Positions 27,836 to 38,302 of a stretch of 64,000 bases of DNA are shown piece by piece. The stretch is from Amycolatopsis azurea DSM 43854 (GTDB lineage Bacteria > Actinomycetota > Actinomycetes > Mycobacteriales > Pseudonocardiaceae). The position numbers were made by a program, and so were the translations under genes. The stretch spans positions 1-64,000 of the forward strand of contig NZ_MUXN01000015.1 in assembly GCF_001995215.1 (NCBI RefSeq). The letters are read 5' to 3'. Position 1 is the first letter of the stretch. Each line of letters starts with the position of its first letter. The notes beneath the pieces were generated by a model. It did not search any database, was not told the DNA's origin, and saw only the letters and a program-made list of their open reading frames with translations.

Positions 27836-28465
27836 TTACAGGATTTCGCAGGTCGCGAGGTAGCTCTTCTGGACCTTCTCGGCGTACCGGACCGTCCAGA
27901 GGGAAAGTCCGCCGATGACGGCGAGGAGCAGGACCACGCTGAGCGCGTTCATCACGTCGGCAGGCAAGAGGTAGACCAGCGGCACCCGGACCGCGGCCTC
28001 CAGCAGCAGCGCGATTCCCCACACCGCCGACATCCGGGTGAAGGCCCGGCGGAAAGCGGGGTCCTCGTCACTGAGCCTGTCGATCTCGGCGCGTTTCGCC
28101 GCGCTGGAACCGGCGCGCACGGCGACCAGCACCATCGGTGTACGGCCGAAACAGCTCACCAGCAGCACGATCGCGGCCGTCGCGGTGCCGAAGGATTCCT
28201 TCAGCAACAAGAACTTCGCGTCACCGGTGACCAGGGAGAGCACGAGCCCGACCCCGAGGACCCCGGCCAGCAACGCGGCGAAGCCGTCGAAGGACCGGTC
28301 GCGGACGGCGACCCAGGCGATCCGGCAGGCGGCCAGCACCGCCCCGGCCAGCAACGAGACCTGTTCGCTCTGCCCGGCGATCCGGAGCCCGTAGTAGGCG
28401 GCCAACGGCAGCGCGACGTCCCAGAGCAGCAAGGAAAGCGTCGGGTTCTTGCCGCGTGCCGTCAC
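27836..28465 (-). CDS. VC0807-family integral membrane protein
   Basis: A 209-residue membrane protein with about six hydrophobic segments. The opening GKNPTLSLLLWDVALPLAAY and the phrase LSLVTGDAKFLLLKESFGTA are typical of the VC0807 family, whose function is unknown. The GTG at 28465 overlaps the TGA of the alpha/beta hydrolase gene by 4 bp, so the two are translationally coupled and likely under the same TetR control. Confidence 0.8.
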   Translation of the reverse strand: MTARGKNPTLSLLLWDVALPLAAYYGLRIAGQSEQVSLLAGAVLAACRIAWVAVRDRSFDGFAALLAGVLGVGLVLSLVTGDAKFLLLKESFGTATAAIVLLVSCFGRTPMVLVAVRAGSSAAKRAEIDRLSDEDPAFRRAFTRMSAVWGIALLLEAAVRVPLVYLLPADVMNALSVVLLLAVIGGLSLWTVRYAEKVQKSYLATCEIL

Positions 28466-29358
28466 GATGGCGTCTTCCCTGCCGCGTCGCATTCCGACAG
28501 GAAGGTCAAGATCCGCGTGTTGACCTCGTCCGCGGCCTCACCCGCGATGGCGTGGGTCGCCGACGGCCAGAGTTCGACCTGCCCCTGCGGCAAGAGCTTG
28601 CGAGCGCGGGCGGCCGCGCGTTCCGGGTGATGGATGACGCTGCGCCCGGCGATCAGGGCCAGTACGGGCATCCGCAGTGACCGCAACTGCGCGTCGGTGA
28701 ACAACCTGGGCGACGGCAGGGCGATGCGGTAGGTCCGCATTCCTTCGTCGATCACCCGCGCGACCGGATCCGTGGCGTCGACTTCCGCGTCGCCGGAGAT
28801 CCAGCGGAGGAACGACGGGCGGGCCCAGCGGTTGACGACGGGGACCGCGGTGAGCGTGGCACGGACGACCAGCCCCGCGGTCAGTCCGCCGAACGTCAGC
28901 ACGGGGTCGATCACGGTGAGCGACTTGAGCCGTTCCGGTGCCCGTACGGCGAGGTTGGCCGCGAGCCAGCCGCCGAACGAGTACCCGACCAGGTGCACGG
29001 ACGGCAGGTCGAGTTCCGCGAGCACCGTGGTCAGCCAGGCGGCTTGGTCCGCGCCATCGCGGATCGGCACGGTCTGTTCACTGCGCCCGGCCTCGCCGAT
29101 GAGGTCCACCGCGTAGACCTCGCCGTGCCCGATCAGCGCCTTGAGGTTGGGCTCCCACATCACGACGGTCCCGGCCCGTCCGGGCAACAGCACGATCGGC
29201 GTCCCGCCCGGCCGCCCGAACCGGTACACGCGCGCCACCCCGAACTCCGTCCGGATGTCGTGCGTCCCGGTCGGCGCGGGCAGTGCCGCCAGACCGCGTT
29301 CGTAGACGGCCTCGTACTCGGCTCGCGCCTCCGACGAGGCGAACCCGCCCAGCTTCAT
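28462..29358 (-). CDS. Alpha/beta hydrolase
   Basis: A 298-residue hydrolase. The nucleophile elbow GYSFGG places the catalytic serine mid-protein, VLLPGRAG forms the oxyanion side, and SATHAIAGE supplies the histidine near the end. The ATG at 29358 follows GAGGAGGG; a longer frame upstream crosses the operator region and is not used. It is divergent from a TetR gene and shares an inverted-repeat operator with it, so it is probably the regulated gene. The substrate is unknown, likely a lipophilic ester or lactone. Confidence 0.86.
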   Translation of the reverse strand: MKLGGFASSEARAEYEAVYERGLAALPAPTGTHDIRTEFGVARVYRFGRPGGTPIVLLPGRAGTVVMWEPNLKALIGHGEVYAVDLIGEAGRSEQTVPIRDGADQAAWLTTVLAELDLPSVHLVGYSFGGWLAANLAVRAPERLKSLTVIDPVLTFGGLTAGLVVRATLTAVPVVNRWARPSFLRWISGDAEVDATDPVARVIDEGMRTYRIALPSPRLFTDAQLRSLRMPVLALIAGRSVIHHPERAAARARKLLPQGQVELWPSATHAIAGEAADEVNTRILTFLSECDAAGKTPS

Positions 29359-29380
29359 TTCGCCCTCCTCTTTTACGGTA

Positions 29381-29425
29381 CGATCGGATTGTAAAGCAGT
29401 TGGTGATAAGTTTGCAATCCGATCG
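29381..29425. promoter_or_regulatory. TetR operator candidate between hydrolase and TetR genes
   Basis: CGATCGGATTG (29381-29391) and CAATCCGATCG (29415-29425) are perfect 11 bp inverse arms separated by 23 bp. They lie in the 88 bp divergent promoter region, placed to repress both genes. Confidence 0.65.
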
Positions 29426-29446
29426 GATGGCCAAAAGGAGGAGCGG

Positions 29447-30040
29447 GTGCCCAAGCGAGTCGATCACGAGCACCGGCGGCAGCAGATCGCCGCGGCCGTC
29501 CGCCGTATCGCGGCCGATCGGGGGCTCGAAGGGGTCAGCCTGAACGAGGTCGCGGCCGAAGCCGGGATCTCGAAGGGGTTCGTCCAGCACTACTTCGCGT
29601 CGAGGGACGACATGCTGCGCTTCGCGGTCACCACCTTGCGAGGTGGACTCGAGGAGCGCATCGCCACCCCGCCGGAGGTGAAGCCCCGCGTCCGGGACCT
29701 GCTCATCGCCTTGCTGCCTCTCGACGAGCCCGGCCGGGACGCCGCACTGGTCGCCAACGCCTTCATCGTGCGCGCGCTCAAGGATCCGGAAATCGCCGGT
29801 CACTTCCGGACCGGTCACGGACTGCTCCGCGACGCGGTGGCGGCTCTGCTCACCGCCGCCCGGGACGGCGGGGATCTCTTGCCCACCGTCGACCCCGCGA
29901 CCGAAGCGGCCCTGCTCCTGGCCCTGGTGTCCGGCCTCGGGGACGCGGTGCTGCTGGGCTACCAGACCGGCGACGAGGCCATCGGCCTGATCGACCTCCA
30001 CCTGTCGAGGATCACCGCCACCCCGAGGAAGACCCCATGA
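29447..30040 (+). CDS. TetR family transcriptional regulator
   Basis: A 197-residue regulator. The DNA-binding domain reads IAAAVRRIAADRGLEGVSLN then EVAAEAGISKGFVQHYFASR, a clear TetR helix-turn-helix. The C-terminal helices would bind ligand. It starts at a GTG after AAAAGGAGGAG. The palindromic operator in the divergent region suggests it represses itself and the alpha/beta hydrolase operon. Its stop overlaps the start of the lipoprotein gene (ATGA), so that gene is co-translated. Confidence 0.87.
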   Translation: MPKRVDHEHRRQQIAAAVRRIAADRGLEGVSLNEVAAEAGISKGFVQHYFASRDDMLRFAVTTLRGGLEERIATPPEVKPRVRDLLIALLPLDEPGRDAALVANAFIVRALKDPEIAGHFRTGHGLLRDAVAALLTAARDGGDLLPTVDPATEAALLLALVSGLGDAVLLGYQTGDEAIGLIDLHLSRITATPRKTP

Positions 30041-30648
30041 CACGTCGCGCCGCGCCGGTGCTCGCCGTCACCTCGCTCGCCCTGCTCAGCGCGTGCGGAC
30101 CGAGATACGACGAGGCCACCACGGAACTCGTCCCCAGCCCCGCGCCCACCTCGGCGGCGAATCGCGAGGACTCACCGCGTGACCTCGCGGGCAAAGTCCA
30201 GCACGACATCAAAGGACGGGCCGAGACCATGATCGGCGGGCCGAATCCCGGCCTCACGCTTCAGTGCGGCGAGTTCTCCGGCTCTTCGCTGAGCTGCTCG
30301 GCCCGCTTCAAGGACCAGACCGTCCAGATCGACGCCCGGGTCTACGACTACTCCCCCGGCAGCTTCATGGACAGATACAAGCAGGACATCACCGCCAAGG
30401 CGCGGTTCCTCGTCCGGGACGAGGTACACCGGGAGTTCCACGAATCGATCATGGCCTTCCAGAACGGCGACCCGCTCGACGCCGAAGACGTCCTTCGCTG
30501 CGACAAGATCCCCGAGGTGACCACCGTTCGGCTGGGCGTCGACGACGAGCTGGTGGACACCGGCATCCGCTGCTACCACTACGGCGGGACGCTGACCAAG
30601 ACCAAGCACCTGAAGGTCAGCTCCACCAGCATGGGCTTCTACGACTGA
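30037..30648 (+). CDS. DUF4333-like secreted lipoprotein
   Basis: A 203-residue protein with a lipoprotein signal peptide. The lipobox LLSAC makes Cys20 the lipidated residue after cleavage. The mature part has four further cysteines (in LQCGEFSG, SLSCSA, VLRCDK and IRCYHY) that may form disulfides outside the cell. The domain resembles small mycobacterial-type lipoproteins of unknown function; the family name is tentative. It overlaps the upstream TetR stop by 4 bp. A palindromic terminator follows. Confidence 0.72.
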   Translation: MTRRAAPVLAVTSLALLSACGPRYDEATTELVPSPAPTSAANREDSPRDLAGKVQHDIKGRAETMIGGPNPGLTLQCGEFSGSSLSCSARFKDQTVQIDARVYDYSPGSFMDRYKQDITAKARFLVRDEVHREFHESIMAFQNGDPLDAEDVLRCDKIPEVTTVRLGVDDELVDTGIRCYHYGGTLTKTKHLKVSSTSMGFYD

Positions 30649-30654
30649 GCGACC

Positions 30655-30811
30655 CACGAGTGACGATTCGAGCTAGAGCGAAGCGTGTCTTGGGTACCTG
30701 CTGGGTTCTGTCCGTGAAGGCCTCCTTGAGGGACTCTGGGTCCCTCAAGGAGGCCTTCACGGAACCGGCGATCGCCAAGGACGGTTGGAATCCGAATCGC
30801 CACTCACGAGG
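30655..30811. repeat. Inverted outer repeats flanking a terminator-like palindrome
   Basis: CACGAGTGACGATTCG at 30655-30670 and CGAATCGCCACTCACG at 30792-30807 share a 13 bp inverse core with one mismatch. They enclose the palindrome 30711-30763. The right end resembles the GAGTGG ends of the element at 10155. This looks like a smaller composite element of the same design. Confidence 0.5.
30711..30763. terminator. Bidirectional palindrome between lipoprotein gene and hemH
   Basis: Perfect 24 bp arms starting TCCGTGAAGGCCTCCTTGAG with a 5 bp loop. It differs from the 66-120 element by one base over the shared length. Its place in a convergent gap fits termination of both genes. Confidence 0.65.
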
Positions 30812-30820
30812 CCTGACCAC

Positions 30821-31867
30821 TTACGGGCGCGCGGGGCGCTTCGCGGGCTCGCAGCATCCGATCGCACAGGGCGCCCCGTTGACCGTGCACCCGGCCGCCG
30901 GGAACGGCGACAGCTTCCGCGCCGGCGCCCCTTCCGTGTGCTCCCGCACCAGTTCGACGACGAGTTCCGCGAACCGCGGGTCGGTGTCCGGCGTCGCGGC
31001 CCGCGCGAAGCCCATGCCGTGCTCGGCGGCCCGCTCGGCGGCCTCGTTGTCGAGGTCCCAGATCACCTCGAGGTGGTCGGACACGAAGCCCACCGGGCAG
31101 ACGACCACCGAGGTGACGCCTTCCGCGTGGAGCGCGTCGATGTGGTCGACGATGTCCGGCTCCAGCCACGGCACCTGCGGCGGGCCGGAGCGCGACTGCC
31201 AGACGACGTCGTAGGTCTCGATCCCCGCTTCGGCCGCGACGAGACGGGCGGCCTCGGCGATCTGGCGCGAGTAGCGGCGGCCGCCTTCCGACGGCGGCCC
31301 GGACGCGGTGTCGGCGGATTCGGGCACCGAGTGGGCGCAGAAGACCGTCCGAGTTCCGGGCTCGTTCCCCAACTTCGCGTGCGCGGCGCGGACGGCGTCG
31401 GCGAAGGCCTCGATGAACAGCGGGTGGTCGAAGAACTGCCGCAGCTTCACCAGTTCCGGCGCGCCGTCGCCGACGGCCGCGCGGGCGCGCTCGATGTCCT
31501 CGTCGTACTGACGGCAGGCGGAGTAGCCGCCGTAGGCACTCGTGGGAAAGACCAGGACGCGCCGAGCGCCCGCCTCGGTGATCTCCGCGAGGGTGTCCTC
31601 GACCATCGGCCGCCAGTTGCGGTTGCCGAAGTGGACGGGCAGATCGATCCCCGCGGCCGCGAGCTGCTTCTCCACCGCGGAGATCGCGTCCCGGTTCAGG
31701 CGGTTGATCGGCGAGACCCCGCCGAAGTGCTGGTAGTGCTCGGAGACTTCGAGCAGCCGTTCCCGAGGGACTCCCCGACCCCGGGTGACGTTCTCCAGGA
31801 ACGGCATCACCTCGTCGGGCCCCTCGGGACCACCGAACGAAAGCCAAAGCAGCGCGTCGTAACTCAC
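30821..31867 (-). CDS. hemH: Ferrochelatase HemH/CpfC
   Basis: A 348-residue enzyme that inserts iron into the porphyrin ring; in actinobacteria this is usually coproporphyrin III in the coproporphyrin-dependent haem pathway. The opening [20 protein letters not shown], the segment [10 protein letters not shown] with the active-site histidine and the run [20 protein letters not shown] are diagnostic. The C-terminal [13 protein letters not shown] can supply ligands for the [2Fe-2S] cluster of actinobacterial ferrochelatases. The GTG at 31867 is used. In M. tuberculosis it follows fabG1-inhA; here 2.7 kb containing a TetR/MFS/SnoaL module has come between them. Confidence 0.93.
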   Translation of the reverse strand: MSYDALLWLSFGGPEGPDEVMPFLENVTRGRGVPRERLLEVSEHYQHFGGVSPINRLNRDAISAVEKQLAAAGIDLPVHFGNRNWRPMVEDTLAEITEAGARRVLVFPTSAYGGYSACRQYDEDIERARAAVGDGAPELVKLRQFFDHPLFIEAFADAVRAAHAKLGNEPGTRTVFCAHSVPESADTASGPPSEGGRRYSRQIAEAARLVAAEAGIETYDVVWQSRSGPPQVPWLEPDIVDHIDALHAEGVTSVVVCPVGFVSDHLEVIWDLDNEAAERAAEHGMGFARAATPDTDPRFAELVVELVREHTEGAPARKLSPFPAAGCTVNGAPCAIGCCEPAKRPARP

Positions 31868-31912
31868 ACCGTCATCTTGCCGCTGTGGCGCCCCGCACGC
31901 TGACCCGGCCCA

Positions 31913-31934
31913 TTTTGAACCGACCGATCCAAAA
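31913..31934. promoter_or_regulatory. TetR operator candidate 1
   Basis: TTTTGAACCGACCGATCC then AAAA, a 22 bp site 18 bp upstream of the TetR start codon. It matches a second site at 32572-32593 at 17 of 22 positions. The shared core is CGACCGATC or TGATCGAT between TTTT and AAAA. Confidence 0.6.
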
Positions 31935-31952
31935 CCTGGTACGGTCGCTTTC

Positions 31953-32537
31953 ATGGCCAGGCCGAAGGAATTCGACGAGCGCGCCGCGATCGGGCGCGCC
32001 ATGGACGCGTTCTGGGCCCGCGGCTACGAGGGCACGTCGACCCAGGCTCTCTGCGAAGCCACCGGCCTGGGCCGCAGCAGCATCTACAACACCTTCACCA
32101 GCAAGCACGAACTCTTCGTGCGCGCGCTCGACCACTACGCCGAGCGCGGGATCGTGGCCAGAACGGCCTTGATGGAGGAACCCGGGACCGGGATCGAGCG
32201 GTTCCGCGCCCTGTTCTCGTTCACGATCGACGAGGAAGTCGCGCACCACGGCCGAGGCTGCCTCGTGGTGAACACCGTGGCCGAGTTCGGCGATCGTGAT
32301 CCGGAGATCAAGGCGCGGATCGACGCCGACACCGGACGGCACCTCGCCCTTCTCTCGGCCGGCGCCAGGGAAGGACAGCTCGACGGGACGCTCGACAGCG
32401 CCCGCGATCCCGGCGCCATCGCCGAGTTCGCGCACAGCACCGTCGCCGGCCTCCGGCTGCTGTCCCGCCGCGGCGCCGGGCGGGCGGCCATGGAGGCCGT
32501 CGCCGACATCGCACTGAACGCGATCGCCGCGAAGTAG
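31953..32537 (+). CDS. TetR family transcriptional regulator
   Basis: A 194-residue regulator with the helix-turn-helix [20 protein letters not shown] then [17 protein letters not shown]. This opening resembles the YcdC/AcuR and TetR_C_16-like repressors that sense electrophiles or lipophilic compounds; the ligand is unknown. The ATG at 31953 is used. The matching operators upstream of this gene and of the following MFS gene argue that it controls both. It is divergent from hemH. Confidence 0.87.
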   Translation: MARPKEFDERAAIGRAMDAFWARGYEGTSTQALCEATGLGRSSIYNTFTSKHELFVRALDHYAERGIVARTALMEEPGTGIERFRALFSFTIDEEVAHHGRGCLVVNTVAEFGDRDPEIKARIDADTGRHLALLSAGAREGQLDGTLDSARDPGAIAEFAHSTVAGLRLLSRRGAGRAAMEAVADIALNAIAAK

Positions 32538-32571
32538 ACCGAAACAAGACCCGTGCGCAACGCTGCCCACA

Positions 32572-32593
32572 TTTTAGACTGATCGATACAAAA
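32572..32593. promoter_or_regulatory. TetR operator candidate 2, before the MFS gene
   Basis: TTTTAGACTGATCGATAC then AAAA, the second copy of the site at 31913. It ends 15 bp before the preferred MFS start codon, so a bound repressor would block transcription of the exporter and the SnoaL-like gene. Confidence 0.6.
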
Positions 32594-32607
32594 TGGAAGG
32601 AATTCCC

Positions 32608-33789
32608 GTGCCTTTGGCAGTCTGCGTACTCGGACTGAGCGTGTTCGCGCTCGGCACGTCCGAGTTCATGATCACCGGCCTGCTGCCGGGGATGGCGGCC
32701 GATCTGAACGTCGGCATCCCGGAGGCCGGGCTGCTCATCTCGGCCTTCGCGATCGGCATGGTGGTCGGCGCTCCCCTGCTCGCGATCGCGACGCTGAGGG
32801 TGCCGAGGCGCGCCACCCTGATGGCCCTGCTCGTCGTCTTCGGGATCTCGCATGTCGTCGGCGCGCTGGGGTCCGGATACGCCCTGCTCTTCGCGACCCG
32901 CGTCGTCAGCGCGGTGGCCTGCGCCGGGTTCTGGGCGGTCGCGGCGGCCACCGCCGTCGCACTGGTCCCGGTCGAACGCCGCGGCCGGGCGCTGGCCATC
33001 CTGGTCGGCGGGCTCACCGTCGCGAACATCGCCGGCGTGCCCGCCGGGACCTTCCTCGGCCAGCACGCGGGCTGGCGGGCGGCGTTCTGGGCGGTCACGG
33101 CACTGACCGTCATCGCGCTGATCGGCGTCTTCGCCCTCGTCCCGGAAACCCAGAACGGCGAAGACAAGACCGACGTCGCCACCGAACTGCGGCTCTACCG
33201 CGGCGGCCGGTTCTGGCTGGCGCTCGGCGTGATCGCGCTCGCGCAGGGGATGATCTTCGCGACCTTCAGCTACCTCGCACCCTTGCTGACCGAGATCGCC
33301 GGGCTGCCGGAAAGCTGGGTTCCGGGAGTGCTGTCGCTGTTCGGGCTCGGCGCGCTCATCGGCATCACCGCGGGCGGACGACTCGCCGACGCGCGGCCTT
33401 TCGCGACCCTCTACGGCGGTCTCGGCGTCGCCCTGCTCGCCCTGGTGCTGCTCGCGCTCTCCGGCCCGGCGACGCCGGTCGCGATCTTCGCCGTGTTCCT
33501 GTTCGGCGTCGCCGGATTCGGGATCAACCCCGCCCTGAACGTCCGCGCCTTCGCCGTGGCGGGCAACGCGCCCACGCTCGTCGGCGCGAGCACGACCGCC
33601 GCCTTCAACGTCGGCAACACCGTCGGCCCCTGGCTCGGCGGCGAGTCGATCGACGCCGGTCTCGGCTATCCCAGCGTCGCGTGGGTGAGCGTCGGGCTCG
33701 GGGCCGCCACCGTGCTCGCGCTCACCTTCGCCGCCGGTGTCCAGCGCACCGACGACACCCGCCTGCTTCGCGAACCTGTTACCCAGTAA
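32608..33789 (+). CDS. MFS transporter, DHA1 drug-efflux type
   Basis: About 393 residues with 12 hydrophobic helices. The first helix reads VLGLSVFALGTSEFMITGLL, typical of AraJ/CmlA-like exporters. The GTG at 32608 is chosen because AAGGAA lies 6 bp upstream; an ATG at 32593 is in frame but overlaps the operator. The preceding TetR gene with a shared operator sequence suggests drug- or metabolite-induced export. The substrate is unknown. The next gene starts 8 bp after its stop. Confidence 0.87.
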   Translation: MPLAVCVLGLSVFALGTSEFMITGLLPGMAADLNVGIPEAGLLISAFAIGMVVGAPLLAIATLRVPRRATLMALLVVFGISHVVGALGSGYALLFATRVVSAVACAGFWAVAAATAVALVPVERRGRALAILVGGLTVANIAGVPAGTFLGQHAGWRAAFWAVTALTVIALIGVFALVPETQNGEDKTDVATELRLYRGGRFWLALGVIALAQGMIFATFSYLAPLLTEIAGLPESWVPGVLSLFGLGALIGITAGGRLADARPFATLYGGLGVALLALVLLALSGPATPVAIFAVFLFGVAGFGINPALNVRAFAVAGNAPTLVGASTTAAFNVGNTVGPWLGGESIDAGLGYPSVAWVSVGLGAATVLALTFAAGVQRTDDTRLLREPVTQ

Positions 33790-33797
33790 GGAGAATC

Positions 33798-34202
33798 ATG
33801 TCCGACCGAACCCGAACGACTCTCGACGAGTTCTTCCGACGAATGTCCACAGGGGACACTGACGGCGCCTCGGAACTCTTCGCCGACAACGTCGCCTGGG
33901 ACATCCCCGGCGCGACGGAGCTGGTCCCGTGGATCGGCCCGCGCCGCAACCCGGCGGAGATCCGCGAGTTCTACGACTTGCTCGACAAGGGCCTCATCAA
34001 GGACCGGTTCGACGTCGAACGGGTGCTCACCGACGGGCCGCACGCGGTGGCGATCGGCCGTCTCCGTTCGATCATCCGCAGCACCGGCAAGGTCATCGAG
34101 ACGGCGTTCACCATCGAGTTCGAGGTGAACGACGACGGCCTGATCACCAAGTACCTGCTCCTTGAGGACTCCTGGCACGTCGCGAACGCCGTCCTCCCCT
34201 GA
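33798..34202 (+). CDS. SnoaL-like nuclear transport factor 2 fold protein
   Basis: A 134-residue protein with the SnoaL/NTF2 cone fold: TTLDEFFRRMSTGDTDGASE then LFADNVAWDIPGATELVPWI and the later strand VIETAFTIEFEVNDDG. Members include isomerases, dehydratases and small binding proteins; no catalytic set is evident here. The ATG at 33798 follows AAGGAG. It is co-transcribed with the MFS gene, so it may act on the exported compound. Confidence 0.82.
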   Translation: MSDRTRTTLDEFFRRMSTGDTDGASELFADNVAWDIPGATELVPWIGPRRNPAEIREFYDLLDKGLIKDRFDVERVLTDGPHAVAIGRLRSIIRSTGKVIETAFTIEFEVNDDGLITKYLLLEDSWHVANAVLP

Positions 34203-34238
34203 AACGTCGAGAGGTTGCCGGGTCGGGCTCGGCGGCGA

Positions 34239-34293
34239 TGTTCCCAATGTCGCATTCGAGACGCTCAGCGACACAAATGCGACATTGGGAACA
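34239..34293. repeat. Palindrome 1 in the SnoaL-inhA gap
   Basis: Perfect 18 bp arms starting TGTTCCCAATGTCGCATT. Sequence unrelated to the next two palindromes. The 357 bp gap 34203-34559 holds three palindromes and one GAGTGGCGATTCG half-site (34451-34475, reverse strand) but no gene. Confidence 0.65.
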
Positions 34294-34362
34294 GGGACCG
34301 GAGAAGCAGACCTGGCTGATCGCGAACGCCACCTTTGCCTTATCGATGACCTGCACCAGGCT

Positions 34363-34409
34363 GTGAAGGCCTCCTTCCCTACCCTGAAAGTAGGGAAGGA
34401 GGCCTTCAC
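34363..34409. terminator. Palindrome 2 in the SnoaL-inhA gap
   Basis: Perfect 20 bp arms GTGAAGGCCTCCTTCCCTAC and inverse, with a 7 bp loop. A clear member of the GTGAAGGCC family and a plausible terminator for the plus-strand MFS/SnoaL operon. Confidence 0.65.
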
Positions 34410-34495
34410 GGACTTCGCCGACCGGCCTGACACCTTCGACTTTCGGCCCAGTAACCCGAATCGCCACTCATCCCCAGCCCGCCGCCGCTTGCAAG

Positions 34496-34548
34496 CGCGT
34501 GAAGGCCCCCTTCCCTCGACTCAGCCGAGGGAAGGGGGCCTTCACGCG
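34496..34548. terminator. Palindrome 3 in the SnoaL-inhA gap
   Basis: Perfect 23 bp arms starting CGCGTGAAGGCCCCCTTCCC with a 7 bp loop. It ends 11 bp past the inhA stop, so it probably terminates the minus-strand fabG-inhA transcript. It is nearly the same as the 5078 element. Confidence 0.7.
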
Positions 34549-34559
34549 TTTGAAAGAAA

Positions 34560-35327
34560 TCAGATGCCGAGGGCGTGCACTCCGCCGTCGACCATGATCA
34601 TCGAGCCGGTCGTGGCGGGCAGCCAGTCCGACAGCACGGCGCAGACGGACTTCGCCGTCGGGTCCGGGTCGGAGCTGTCCCAGCCGAGCGGCGCGCGGTC
34701 GCCCCAGCCCTCTTCCAGCTCGGAGAAACCGGGGATCGACTTCGCCGCCATGGTCTTCATCGGACCGGCGCTGACCAGGTTGACCCGGATGCCCTTCGGG
34801 CCGAGGTCGCGCGCCAGGTACCGGTTCACCGACTCCAGCGCGGCCTTCGCCACGCCCATCCAGTTGTAGACGGGCCACGCGACGCGCGCGTCGAAGTCCA
34901 TGCCGACGATCGACGAGCCGGGCGAGAGCAGCGGCAAGGTCGCGACGGCGAGGGACTTGAAGGAGAACGCCGAGACGTCGACAGCCACCTTCACGTCCTC
35001 GCCGGGGGCGTCCAGGAACGGCGCGCCGAGGCAGGACTGCGGGGCGAATCCGATCGAGTGCAGCACACCGTCGAGACCGTCGACGTGCTCACGGACGCGG
35101 TCGGCGAGCGAGTCGAGGTGCTCCTGGTTGGTGACGTCCAGCTCCAGCACCGGCGCCTCCTCGGGGAGACGCTTGGCGATGCGCTCGACGAGCGACAGCC
35201 TGCCGAAGCCGGTGAGCACGACCTTCGCGCCCTCCTGCTGCGCGATCTTGGCCGCGTGGAACGCGAGCGAGGCGTCGGTGATGACGCCGGTGATCAGCAG
35301 GCGCTTGCCTTCGAGCAGTCCTGGCAC
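34560..35327 (-). CDS. inhA: Enoyl-[acyl-carrier-protein] reductase InhA/FabI
   Basis: A 255-residue NADH-dependent enoyl-ACP reductase, the last step of each fatty-acid elongation cycle and target of isoniazid-type and triclosan-type inhibitors in relatives. The cofactor region reads [20 protein letters not shown]. The catalytic Tyr and Lys lie in [20 protein letters not shown], and [15 protein letters not shown] is the substrate-loop region. The GTG at 35327 follows GGAGGT. It is 50 bp downstream of fabG, the conserved mabA-inhA operon. Confidence 0.95.
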   Translation of the reverse strand: MPGLLEGKRLLITGVITDASLAFHAAKIAQQEGAKVVLTGFGRLSLVERIAKRLPEEAPVLELDVTNQEHLDSLADRVREHVDGLDGVLHSIGFAPQSCLGAPFLDAPGEDVKVAVDVSAFSFKSLAVATLPLLSPGSSIVGMDFDARVAWPVYNWMGVAKAALESVNRYLARDLGPKGIRVNLVSAGPMKTMAAKSIPGFSELEEGWGDRAPLGWDSSDPDPTAKSVCAVLSDWLPATTGSMIMVDGGVHALGI

Positions 35328-35377
35328 GGGACCTCCAGTCCGGAGTGGTTTCGATCAGTACGGGAAAACGGGGGACG

Positions 35378-37620
<2,243 letters not shown>

Positions 37621-37636
37621 ACGGGAAGGTGTGGTC

Positions 37637-38299
37637 ATGCGGTTGCTGCTGGTCGAAGACGACGCCGGCGTCGCCGACGCGCTGTCCGAAACGCTGCAAG
37701 CGCGTGGCCACACCGTCTCCCACGCGATCCGGGGCTGCGACGCGCTGCACCGGCATCGCGAGGCCGACGTGATCCTGCTGGATCTCGGCCTGCCCGACAT
37801 GGACGGGCTCGACGTGCTCCGCAAGGTCCGTCAGGTGTCACTGGTGCCGGTGCTGGTCCTCACCGCGCGCGGGGACGAGCGGTCCGTGGTGCGCGGGCTG
37901 CGGCTCGGCGCCGACGACTACCTGACCAAACCGGTCCGCCTCGCCGAACTGCTGGCGCGGGTGGACGCGGTGGTGCGCCGCGCCGCCATCACGGCCGCGC
38001 CCCAGGACGACGTCGTCCGCGTCGAGGACGTCGAGATCGACCTCGGGGCCCGGCGGGTGCTGGTCGACGGGACCGACATCGGCCTCACCACCAAGGAATT
38101 CGCCGTGCTGGCGGTGCTCGCCGCCCGGCCCGGCACCGCGGTGAGCCGCCAGCAGCTGATGGACGAGGTCTGGGGCGACGCGTACCTCGCCGTCTCCCGC
38201 TCGCTGGACGTGCACCTGACCCAGCTGCGCGCGAAACTCGACCGGCCGGGGCTGCTGACCACGATCCGGGGATTCGGCTACCGCTTCGGCCGGGACTGA
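37637..38299 (+). CDS. OmpR-family response regulator (TctD-like)
   Basis: A 220-residue regulator. The receiver domain has the acidic pair in LLLVEDDAG, the phospho-acceptor Asp in VILLDLGLPDMDG and the conserved Lys in YLTKPVR. A winged-helix DNA-binding domain follows, ending SLDVHLTQLRAKLDRPGLL. The ATG at 37637 is used. The kinase gene starts 3 bp after its stop. The likely target is its own operon including the MHS transporter; no direct binding site was identified. Confidence 0.92.
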   Translation: MRLLLVEDDAGVADALSETLQARGHTVSHAIRGCDALHRHREADVILLDLGLPDMDGLDVLRKVRQVSLVPVLVLTARGDERSVVRGLRLGADDYLTKPVRLAELLARVDAVVRRAAITAAPQDDVVRVEDVEIDLGARRVLVDGTDIGLTTKEFAVLAVLAARPGTAVSRQQLMDEVWGDAYLAVSRSLDVHLTQLRAKLDRPGLLTTIRGFGYRFGRD

Positions 38300-38302
38300 G
38301 CG

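Noticed and set aside
27099-27863. Plus-strand frame opposite the HNH nuclease gene
   Set aside because: The minus-strand frame carries the intact endonuclease VII motif; the plus-strand product shows no domain.
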